Source: an uncultured Caryophanales bacterium (GTDB taxonomy: Bacteria; Bacillota_I; Bacilli_A; RFN20; CAG-288). From it: a DNA stretch of 64,000 nt. Under the pieces are notes generated by a model, which ran no database searches, was not told the DNA's origin, and was given only the letters and a program-made list of their open reading frames with translations. A program made the position numbers and the translations under genes. Positions 53,278 to 61,328 of the stretch are shown here, one piece after another. How positions within the stretch are numbered: position 1 is the first letter of the stretch; each line of letters starts with the position of its first letter. Where the stretch lies: positions 23,920 through 87,919 of the forward strand of contig CALBLI010000060.1 in NCBI GenBank assembly GCA_937896065.1, read 5' to 3'.

Positions 53278-53584
53278 AACAAAACATTATGAATAAAATG
53301 TAGGCAAACTATTTAATAGTTTTGCACCTCAATATTATAAATTCTTACTTATCTATTCATCATAAAAAATTCGTATTTACTATATTCAGTTTTTGCATGT
53401 TTAAAACTGCATTTAACACGATTATTATACTAAATATTTGATTTTATATTCTAAATATGTAAAATTAATTTTCAATTATATTCTAATTGAATATAAATAT
53501 TATAAAAGCATGTTAAAATGTAAACGCTTACGTTTTTTATACTAACTTTTAAATAGGTCTTTTTAATTACTTTTATCTAATCTT
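53278..53584 (-). promoter_or_regulatory. upstream region of the opp1 operon
   Basis: 307-nt gene-free interval. It holds the cre-like operator (53519-53532), a TATAAT box on the reverse strand near 53500, and a second TATAAT near 53426-53431. The long AT-rich leader ends in GGAGG before oppA. I see no ORF or RNA gene in it. Confidence 0.5.
53519..53532. promoter_or_regulatory. cre-like operator upstream of opp1
   Basis: TGTAAACGCTTACG matches the catabolite-responsive element core TGTAAnCGnTTACA with one mismatch at the last base. It lies just upstream of a reverse-strand TATAAT (about 14 nt), thus overlapping the -35 region, which fits repression by CcpA or another LacI-family regulator. 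A related site is upstream of opp2. Confidence 0.6.
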
Positions 53585-54082
53585 TTAGTCCTTTTCATCT
53601 TCAACTGCATTTGTATCTTCTAGAGGAAGTTTTTTACTATTATCAACCACAACACTATGTTTTCTCATATATTTTTCATTATTGTTTTCTCTTATTTGTT
53701 TTAAAGTAAATCTGATAAGGAAATAAGAAGCAAACCCCATAATTATTAATCCAATTGGATAAATGATCCAGCCATAAACACTAGCTTCTCCATATTTAGT
53801 TCCTTCTATTGTCACTATAACTTGTAAAATAGTGCCAATAATTAACAATATATCAATTAAAGAAACAGATATTAATAAAAAATATGGATGAAGTTTCTTA
53901 TTTTTATATAAGAAAACATTACTTGTTATAAGCAGTGCTAAAGCTATAAAATCTAAAACAAATAATATCACTAAAAAAGAAGTAGCTATTTTAATTGCCA
54001 TCATAGCTGATAAAACGTCAGCAAATACAAGTGTTAAATAACATCCTAAATACGATCTGGTAATACTCTTTTTAATTTTCAT
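53585..54082 (-). CDS. four-helix membrane protein, last gene of opp2
   Basis: 165 residues. Membrane segments at about 13-30, 33-58, 66-90 and 103-127, then a charged tail of 35 residues. No family recognised. AGGAGG before ATG and 13 nt after the ApbE-like gene, so it belongs to the opp2 operon. Confidence 0.65.
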   Translation of the reverse strand: MKIKKSITRSYLGCYLTLVFADVLSAMMAIKIATSFLVILFVLDFIALALLITSNVFLYKNKKLHPYFLLISVSLIDILLIIGTILQVIVTIEGTKYGEASVYGWIIYPIGLIIMGFASYFLIRFTLKQIRENNNEKYMRKHSVVVDNSKKLPLEDTNAVEDEKD

Positions 54083-54095
54083 AGTAAACTTCCTC

Positions 54096-55301
54096 CTAAA
54101 GCGTTTTTAAAACATAGTTTTTATTTGTCACATTGATATCAGATTCATTTATATTGAAGGTATTTATAACTTTATCATCTTTGATATAAACAAACTGTAA
54201 TTTATTTTCTTTAACATAATTTGTAGCTGCAGCTTCATTTGTTGCTGTCAGTTGAAGAAGAATCAATGCACTTTCAGTAATATTTTCACCTTCCAAATAG
54301 AATGATTGTGCAAATGATGATGCCGAGCTGTCTTTTAAATTGATGATTGGATATCTATATAAATAACTAGAATCATCTTTTTTGATACTATATATTTTAT
54401 CCTCTACATAATCAAAATATTTATAAAGGACATATGATGTATCTGCTTTTGTTTTTATAGAACATGCCTCATTTATTTTTTGATCATTTATAGCAAACAT
54501 AATTATGCTGCTTTCTTTATAATTTTTTAATGTTGTCAAATAACCATCTTTAGAAAGCAGATAACCATCACTATAGTTTGAATCATTCAATTTATCCTTT
54601 AAATAGTTTACAAGATATGCATCTTTTAAAATATTAAGTGATATAAGTGGTGAATCGATTTCATATTCATTGCGATATTCATGATACTGTTGACTGATTG
54701 AGAAATTGATGATGTCATTTTCTTTGAAAATCAAATTGAAATTAGTTGAATCATTTACATATTTTAAATTTTCTTCTAAATCAATTTTACTTTCATTTGA
54801 TATATAAGGATCATATTTTAAATCGTTTATAATGATGTTATTCCATCTATCATATTGGTATGAAGCAAAGATTGAATAATTATTATCGCTATTTGTTTTA
54901 TTATAGGCATCATTTAAAATCAAATATAAATTATGATCAACTTTGATATCTCTATTCAAATTAGCATTTATATATGCAATATTGATGACTCCATCATATG
55001 TTTTTTCATCAAGAAGTTTATAGATATAATTTGTTTCTTTAGAATAGATATTTTGCATATCAGTAAGTTTCTTTTTAACAGCTAATTTATTTCCTGAAAC
55101 ATAGCCATAATATTCAACTTGACAATTATTTACTTTCACATCATCTGCTTGCAAAGTAACTTTATTATATCCACTTGAGAAAGAAAAGACACCTAATATT
55201 CCTAAAGTAGTTAAAGTTATACCTGCAATAAGTAAGATAACAAAGATGACTACTTTGATTCCAAAGTTTTTTCTAGATACATCAATTTCTTTATCCATCA
55301 T
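54096..55301 (-). CDS. membrane-anchored extracytoplasmic protein, degenerate ApbE-like
   Basis: 401 residues from ATG 55301 (its A overlaps the oppF2 TGA stop; TTG 55304 also open). One N-terminal membrane helix (about 16-40), no lipobox. The outer region reads like the flavin transferase ApbE: YDGVINIAYINANLNRDIKVDHNLY (written for position, about 98-122) corresponds to the ApbE stretch ...NIxxIN...VKVD.ELY, followed by YNKTNSDNNYSIF for Y..T.G.FNIA and YVNDSTNFNLIF. The catalytic AKGYAxD element and the C-terminal Mg2+/FAD residues are not found, so it is probably inactive as an enzyme. Assignment by pattern only. Confidence 0.5.
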   Translation of the reverse strand: MMDKEIDVSRKNFGIKVVIFVILLIAGITLTTLGILGVFSFSSGYNKVTLQADDVKVNNCQVEYYGYVSGNKLAVKKKLTDMQNIYSKETNYIYKLLDEKTYDGVINIAYINANLNRDIKVDHNLYLILNDAYNKTNSDNNYSIFASYQYDRWNNIIINDLKYDPYISNESKIDLEENLKYVNDSTNFNLIFKENDIINFSISQQYHEYRNEYEIDSPLISLNILKDAYLVNYLKDKLNDSNYSDGYLLSKDGYLTTLKNYKESSIIMFAINDQKINEACSIKTKADTSYVLYKYFDYVEDKIYSIKKDDSSYLYRYPIINLKDSSASSFAQSFYLEGENITESALILLQLTATNEAAATNYVKENKLQFVYIKDDKVINTFNINESDINVTNKNYVLKTL

Positions 55302-56443
55302 CAATTTTCTTCTCTAATTTTACGATACTTGTTTATCTCTTCTTCATTTCCATAAACAAAATGATCTTTACAAATTTCAACTAGACTTGGTTTATTTACT
55401 GAATAGTCATGCATAGCTGGATCATAAACAAATAATTTTTTATTCTTTTCAATTATTGGATCTGGAATTGGAATAGCAGACATCAATGATTTAGTATAAG
55501 GATGTAAAGGATGTTTAAATAGTTCTTCAGTTTTTGCAATCTCAACTATTTTACCTAAATGGATGACAACCACACGATCAGAAATGAATCTGACAATTGA
55601 TAAATCATGAGCAATAAATAAATAAGTGAGGCCCAACTCTTTTTGGAACTTCTTCAAAAGATTTAAAACTTGTGCACGAATGGAAACATCAAGAGCTGAG
55701 ATTGGCTCGTCACAAACAATGAACTCAGGTTCCATGATGATACTTCTTGCAATTCCTACACGCTGTCTTTGACCACCTGAGAATTCATGTGGATATCTAG
55801 TTAAATGTTCAGGAAGAAGACCAACATCAGTAATTATCTTTTCAATCTTTTCCATTCTTTCTTGCTTAGATGAATAAAGATGAAAATTATCAAGGCCTTC
55901 ACCAATAATATATTCAATAGTAGCTCTTTCATTTAACGAAGCAGCTGGATCTTGGAAAATCATTTGGATTTTTCTTACAAGTTCATATCTTAAATGATGA
56001 GAAAGTTCAGATCTACCACTTTCTTGTGAGCCAGAGATAACTCTTCCTTTATAAAGAATTTGACCTTTAGATAATGGATTTATTGAAACAATGGCACGGC
56101 CGATAGTGGTTTTTCCACTTCCTGATTCACCAACTAATGATACAGTTTCACCTTTATAGATATCAAAAGAAACATCACTTACAGCTTTAAATTTCTTTTT
56201 CCCTCTCCCAAAAGTGATATCAATATCTTTGATTTCAAGAATAGGTTTATCTTTAGGATATTTTTTAATAGGAAGATTGATAGCATCACTATCTGATAAA
56301 GAATCCAATTCTTCAATAGATAATTCAACATCATCTTTTTCTTTCTTTTCACTAACAATATTATCATCTAATATAGTATTGCAATTAGAGCACACATTAC
56401 TATCATCACTGTTTTCTTTTTGACAATTAGGACATATTTTCAT
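55301..56443 (-). CDS. oppF: OppF-type ATPase with N-terminal zinc ribbon (opp2)
   Basis: 380 residues. Residues 1-25 form a zinc ribbon (CPNC at 4-7, CSNC at 18-21), then an acidic linker to about 65, then the ATPase: Walker [10 protein letters not shown] (about 107), Q-loop [26 protein letters not shown] and [12 protein letters not shown]. No insertion before the Q-loop, unlike opp1 OppF. A zinc ribbon on OppF is unusual. AGGAGG before ATG. Confidence 0.93.
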   Translation of the reverse strand: MKICPNCQKENSDDSNVCSNCNTILDDNIVSEKKEKDDVELSIEELDSLSDSDAINLPIKKYPKDKPILEIKDIDITFGRGKKKFKAVSDVSFDIYKGETVSLVGESGSGKTTIGRAIVSINPLSKGQILYKGRVISGSQESGRSELSHHLRYELVRKIQMIFQDPAASLNERATIEYIIGEGLDNFHLYSSKQERMEKIEKIITDVGLLPEHLTRYPHEFSGGQRQRVGIARSIIMEPEFIVCDEPISALDVSIRAQVLNLLKKFQKELGLTYLFIAHDLSIVRFISDRVVVIHLGKIVEIAKTEELFKHPLHPYTKSLMSAIPIPDPIIEKNKKLFVYDPAMHDYSVNKPSLVEICKDHFVYGNEEEINKYRKIREEN

Positions 56444-56456
56444 TTTTCACCTCCTA

Positions 56457-58649
56457 TTAAATTTCATCTTTATAGACTTCCATCATCTTTTCATGCAGAT
56501 TATTTATAATAGCTGGTCTATCAACTTTAGGAGATCTCTCATCTAGAAGCCACGTTTTTGCAAAGTGAGTTTCACTTACTTGAAACATTGGTGGTTCTTT
56601 GACAAAGTCGATTGCTAGTGCATATTCATTTCTTGGAGCAAAGGAATCACCTTGAATCTTGTTATATAGTGATGGTGGAGTGCCTGATATTGAGAATAAC
56701 TCACTACCTGATTTAGAAAGTTGAGGAAGTGATGATAATAAGGCCCAAGTATAAGGATGTTTTGAATCATAGAAGATATCTTCAACAGTCCCTATTTCAA
56801 CAATCTGGCCACCATAGATGACTGCAACTCTATCGGCAACATTGGCAACAACTCCTAAATCATGAGTGATAAAGACAGTTGTAAATCCCAAATCTTTGGA
56901 GAGTTTTTTGATTAATCTTATTATTTGAGCTTGAATGGTGACATCAAGTGCTGTTGTTGGTTCATCACAAATTAGGATTTTAGGTTGACAAGAAAGAGCA
57001 ATTGCAATAACTACTCTTTGTCTCATACCGCCGGAATATTGGAATGGATAATCGTTAAATCTTTGTTCAGGATTGGGAATACCAACTTTTTCCATTATAT
57101 TTAAAGCCCTAGCTTTTGCTTCAATTTTTGAGCATCTTTGATGTTTTAAAATAACCATCATAATTTGCTGTCCGATAGTGATTATTGGATTTAATGAGGT
57201 CATTGGATCTTGGAAGACAGTTGCAATCTGACAGCCTCTAATTTTTTGCCAATCTTTGGCATATCTGACTTTTGAACAATCAATTAAGGCAAAGCCTTTT
57301 AAATTTTTGATTTTTTTACTTTTTAATTCATCAGTTGAAAAATCACTCATATTTGAATCAATAACTTTCTTGATCCATTTAAGAATGGTGTTAATAATCA
57401 TATAGCAATGAATTGTTGAATCATATTTTGAGATAAATAACATCATCAAATCAGCTAAACGTCTATTTTTGCTCTCCCAATCAATATTGAATAAATTTCT
57501 ATCATCAAAATACTCATCCATTTTATTTGTTAAAATGTTTTTATTTTTCGATGAGGAATTTGTAAACAAATCTAGTTTTTTAATGATATATTTGCGCAGA
57601 TGAGGATGTAAAGAAATAGCCTGTAAAAGAAGAGTTTGGTTATATAAATCTTCATTTTCAATAACATCTTGTTTTAAAGCAGGAGCGAATATTTCTTCAA
57701 TAGCTTTCTTAACTTCATTACCTTCTATCTCTTCCTCACCTTTGTATTCGACTCTAAAACTAACTTTATCAAAAACACGATTTCTTCTTTTATCAGTGAA
57801 AAGGTCTCTTCCTTCTGACATTGATTGTTTAAAACCTTTTAAAAGTTTGCTTTTATAAATATTTCTTAAATATAGAGGATATCTTGAAATAGATAGGACA
57901 ACTTCACAAGCTATTTCATAATTCCTTTTTAAAATTGCTTCATCTAAAGGATTTTGCTTAGCTTGATTAATTTTATCTAATCTTAAATTTGTCAGTCTTA
58001 ATCTTTCATCGTTATATTCTTTTATTTTATTCTTATCATTGAGAAGCGATTTCTTTTTATTTTTATTTTCTTCCTCAAATTTTTTAGTCAATAATTCTTT
58101 ATCTTCTTCAAGTTGTTTAATTTCTTCTTTTAATTTTTCATAAGCTTCTTTTTCTTCCTGATTTTTATTTGAAAGAACAGATAATTTATTATTAGCATCA
58201 TTTAAATCATCATTAATATTTTTTAATTTGCTTTCATATTCTTCTTTTTCTTCTTGAGAGACATTCATTTCTAAAAAATGACCTTCATCAAGTTTTTTTA
58301 GCATATTATATTCATCTTTACCAAATTCCAAATATGAATATTCATTGAGCTTATTTTGAACACTTGTCAGTAACTTGATGTTTTTCTTATTCAATTTGAC
58401 ATCCATTTTGGATAATTCATCTTGTTTAAAAATGATTCTTCCATGTGAGATAAAGCCATTATCATCAAGCATACCGGCAAAAGTTTTAGTCAGTACTGAT
58501 TTTCCGCTTCCTGATTCACCGACAATTGCCAATGTCTCACCTTCATAAACAGATAAGGTGACATCACGAATAGCATTTAGTGTTCTTCCACGGACATTAA
58601 ATTTAACATCCAAATGCCTGATATTTAATATTTCTTTTCTATTTTCCAT
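56457..58649 (-). CDS. oppD: OppD-type ATPase with a 380-residue insertion (opp2)
   Basis: 730 residues, over twice the usual length. Walker A GESGSGKS (44-51), then an insertion from about 83 to 465 that begins with a Lys/Glu coiled coil (about 110-215) and continues as a helical domain, then WQKIRGCQIATVFQDP (467-482), SGGMRQR (about 539), ICDEPTTALD and PYTWALLSSLP. The ATPase core is intact. The insertion lies before the Q-loop, a different position from opp1 OppD. GAGGT before ATG. Confidence 0.95.
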   Translation of the reverse strand: MENRKEILNIRHLDVKFNVRGRTLNAIRDVTLSVYEGETLAIVGESGSGKSVLTKTFAGMLDDNGFISHGRIIFKQDELSKMDVKLNKKNIKLLTSVQNKLNEYSYLEFGKDEYNMLKKLDEGHFLEMNVSQEEKEEYESKLKNINDDLNDANNKLSVLSNKNQEEKEAYEKLKEEIKQLEEDKELLTKKFEEENKNKKKSLLNDKNKIKEYNDERLRLTNLRLDKINQAKQNPLDEAILKRNYEIACEVVLSISRYPLYLRNIYKSKLLKGFKQSMSEGRDLFTDKRRNRVFDKVSFRVEYKGEEEIEGNEVKKAIEEIFAPALKQDVIENEDLYNQTLLLQAISLHPHLRKYIIKKLDLFTNSSSKNKNILTNKMDEYFDDRNLFNIDWESKNRRLADLMMLFISKYDSTIHCYMIINTILKWIKKVIDSNMSDFSTDELKSKKIKNLKGFALIDCSKVRYAKDWQKIRGCQIATVFQDPMTSLNPIITIGQQIMMVILKHQRCSKIEAKARALNIMEKVGIPNPEQRFNDYPFQYSGGMRQRVVIAIALSCQPKILICDEPTTALDVTIQAQIIRLIKKLSKDLGFTTVFITHDLGVVANVADRVAVIYGGQIVEIGTVEDIFYDSKHPYTWALLSSLPQLSKSGSELFSISGTPPSLYNKIQGDSFAPRNEYALAIDFVKEPPMFQVSETHFAKTWLLDERSPKVDRPAIINNLHEKMMEVYKDEI

Positions 58650-58658
58650 AATCCACCT

Positions 58659-59657
58659 CTATTGCATATGAGTTCTAGGATCTGATGCATCAGCTAAATT
58701 TTGGCCCAAAACATATAAGATTATAGTGATTAATGCTGATACTGAAACTGGTGCCCAGAATCGCCAAGGATATGTTGTCCATGATGTTTGAGCTGATGAA
58801 ATCATTCTACCAAGTGAAGGAATATCAGCATTTAAACCGACACCAAGATATGAAAGGAAGACTTCACTTGAAATATAAGAAGGAATTTCAGTAGCAAGAA
58901 TTGTCATAATGACTGATGTCATAAAAGGAAGAATATTTTTAGTAACTGTTTTATATAATGGTGTTCCTAAACACTTACTTGCTAAGTTATATTCTCTTCC
59001 ACGGATAATCAAAACTTGATTTCTAAAGAAATAAGCGATTGATAACCAACCTGTGATAGTTAAAGCAAAAATAAATTGAATAAAACCATGACCAATAACA
59101 TAAACCAAGATAGTGATTAATAGGATATATGGAACATTAGAAACAATGTTATATACAACAACCATGATGGCATCAACTGTTTTGTTATAGCCCCAAACTG
59201 CTCCCATGATAACACCAACTATCATATTGATAGCAGCACAAGCCAAAGCTAAAGAAATTGAAGTTCTAGCCCCAAACCAAACATTTAAGAAAATAGATTC
59301 ACCTGAGGCACCAGTACCTAAAATATATTCAAATGAGAAACCAAATTTATTTATGGCTTGTGCAGGCGATAAATTGAAGGTGGTTGGGTCACTTAAATTT
59401 TTAAATTGATCAAAACTAGTAGTAGCAGGATAAATGTAAGACATGATTAAAATCAAAACAAATAGTCCAACTAAGACCCAATTCAAAGGACTTTTAAAGA
59501 AAATTCTAAAAACTGATTTCCAGTATGAATATCTAGGTGCTGTTATTCTTTCACTATTGATTGACTTATTATCGACAAAGTAAAATAATTCATCTTCACT
59601 TTGGGTTTTAACCTTTTCTAAGGAGAAAGGTTCTTTATTTAAATTTGTATTATCCAT
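58659..59657 (-). CDS. oppC: oligopeptide permease OppC (opp2)
   Basis: 332 residues, ordinary length. N-terminal cytoplasmic 50 residues, TM1 (about 52-72), then ILGTGASGESIFLNVWFGAR (the usual GTD..GRD motif changed) and five helices with the EAA loop near REYNLASKCLGTPLYK. Ends DPRTHMQ. GAGAGG before ATG; 5 nt after oppB2. Confidence 0.94.
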   Translation of the reverse strand: MDNTNLNKEPFSLEKVKTQSEDELFYFVDNKSINSERITAPRYSYWKSVFRIFFKSPLNWVLVGLFVLILIMSYIYPATTSFDQFKNLSDPTTFNLSPAQAINKFGFSFEYILGTGASGESIFLNVWFGARTSISLALACAAINMIVGVIMGAVWGYNKTVDAIMVVVYNIVSNVPYILLITILVYVIGHGFIQFIFALTITGWLSIAYFFRNQVLIIRGREYNLASKCLGTPLYKTVTKNILPFMTSVIMTILATEIPSYISSEVFLSYLGVGLNADIPSLGRMISSAQTSWTTYPWRFWAPVSVSALITIILYVLGQNLADASDPRTHMQ

Positions 59658-59662
59658 AATAA

Positions 59663-61237
59663 TTAACCTCTCTTATTATCAAATGATATTCTAGGATCAT
59701 ATTTTGCTAAAAGAACATCTCCTAAGATCATCGCAATTATTGATAAGAAACTATAAAAGACAGTTGCACCAACAATGATTCCATTATCATAAGATGTGAT
59801 AGCATTAGTTAGTAGTCCACCAACACCAGGCACCTGATAAATTCTTTCAGTGATGATAGCACCAGTTAAACATCCAAGAATATCAGCTGGTATTGAATGA
59901 ACAATGTAGATGAAAGCATTTTTTGAAATATGTTTCTTGAATATTTCACCTTTTGATAAGCCTTGTGATTTTGCAAATTTAACATAATCAGCATTTTGTT
60001 GATCAATCATGTATCTTCTTACCCACTTCATCAAAGCACCCATCATTGGTAGAGATAAAGAAACTATAGGTAAGATAAATGCTGCTGTCGGATTACTAGC
60101 GAGTCCCCAGTTATATGGTAATTTAAATAAGTTAGTACCAATAGCTGCAAAGATAAATATATAAGCAAGTGAAGGAACTGCAATAATAAAGACTATATAA
60201 ATATTTCCAATAATATCAGATATTTTCCCTTTTCTTTTGGCCATCAATATGCCAAGTGGTATGCCAAGTAAATAAGCTAAAATAACAGCGATTAGGCCGA
60301 TAACAAATGAGTTATTTAATCTACTAAATCCCGACATAAGTGATGAAGCATTTATATACTTATCACCATATTTTTTTATATCATCATCACTTGCATTTTC
60401 TGAATAAGTAACAGTGTGATAATCATCAGAAACCAAATGATATTCAGGATTTTCTTCATCAATATCAGCAGGATACACTTGATCTTTTCTAACCAAATTG
60501 CCTGTTGATTCATTCATGATATCAGAGACATCTTTTCCAGCATTCATGCCGACAAGTGATGTACTCAAATTGATATGCACTAAGTTTTGATGAATAAAAG
60601 GAAAACGATTATCAAAATAAATCAAATATTTATGGGTGGTTCCACTACCAACTAAGGCAGGCATATTGCTCCTTTTATCCCATTGAAAACGAATGTATCG
60701 ATCGGTTAATGAGTCATCTTTAACATCCCAAATCGTTTCCACTTTAATCAGATTTTTAATAAAACTACCAAGCCTTGAAAACGTGCTTCTTTCTTTCTTA
60801 GCAAATAAAACAGGATTCGATTGCAAAATACCTCTTTTTGAGACTACTTTTGGAAGAAAAATAACTTCATATTTTTTAGAATTAGCATCAGTAATGAATT
60901 CTTTAACAGTCGCATTATTTTGATATGTATTTTCATCATTTAAACAACTGACAGCCTCTTTGTATTCATCTTGTTCAGTATAATTTTCACCATATTTTTG
61001 TTGAAATTTATCGCTGACAAAATTGGAATATAAATTATATTCTAAGTAACCATATTTTTGCCACTGACGATATTTATACATAGTAAGTTCATTGTACTTT
61101 AACTTACTTATTTGTTGATCATCGTTGAAAATAGTTTCTCGATCAATAGCAGTAAATACCATTGCCATGACAATGAAGGCTACAACAAAAATTGAGCAAA
61201 TTCCAAAAAACAATCTTTTAAGCACGTATTTTGTCAT
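59663..61237 (-). CDS. oppB: oligopeptide permease OppB with enlarged extracytoplasmic loop (opp2)
   Basis: 524 residues against the usual 305-340. TM1 (about 8-30), then about 270 mostly extracytoplasmic residues (EYNLYSNFVSDKFQQKYG, DEYKEAV, ... DDIKKYGDKYINASS), then five membrane helices, EAA loop ADYVKFAKSQGLSKGEIFKKH, and YQVPGVGGLL, DPRISF at the end. GAGGT before ATG. Confidence 0.94.
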   Translation of the reverse strand: MTKYVLKRLFFGICSIFVVAFIVMAMVFTAIDRETIFNDDQQISKLKYNELTMYKYRQWQKYGYLEYNLYSNFVSDKFQQKYGENYTEQDEYKEAVSCLNDENTYQNNATVKEFITDANSKKYEVIFLPKVVSKRGILQSNPVLFAKKERSTFSRLGSFIKNLIKVETIWDVKDDSLTDRYIRFQWDKRSNMPALVGSGTTHKYLIYFDNRFPFIHQNLVHINLSTSLVGMNAGKDVSDIMNESTGNLVRKDQVYPADIDEENPEYHLVSDDYHTVTYSENASDDDIKKYGDKYINASSLMSGFSRLNNSFVIGLIAVILAYLLGIPLGILMAKRKGKISDIIGNIYIVFIIAVPSLAYIFIFAAIGTNLFKLPYNWGLASNPTAAFILPIVSLSLPMMGALMKWVRRYMIDQQNADYVKFAKSQGLSKGEIFKKHISKNAFIYIVHSIPADILGCLTGAIITERIYQVPGVGGLLTNAITSYDNGIIVGATVFYSFLSIIAMILGDVLLAKYDPRISFDNKRG

Positions 61238-61261
61238 AATCTACCTCACTTTTATAAACAC

Positions 61262-61296
61262 AAATAGGAAAGCAAACATCATTTGCTTTCCTATTT
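61262..61296 (-). terminator. intercistronic hairpin between oppA2 and oppB2
   Basis: AAATAGGAAAGCAAA (61262-61276) and its perfect reverse complement (61282-61296), 15-bp stem with 5-nt loop, 33 nt after the oppA2 stop. Shares the GGAAAGCA core with the opp1 hairpin. No T tract follows on the reverse strand (GTGTTTATAAA), so a partial terminator or mRNA 3' stabiliser is likely. Confidence 0.65.
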
Positions 61297-61328
61297 ACTA
61301 TTTTATCTAGTAATTAAATCTATTTTAA

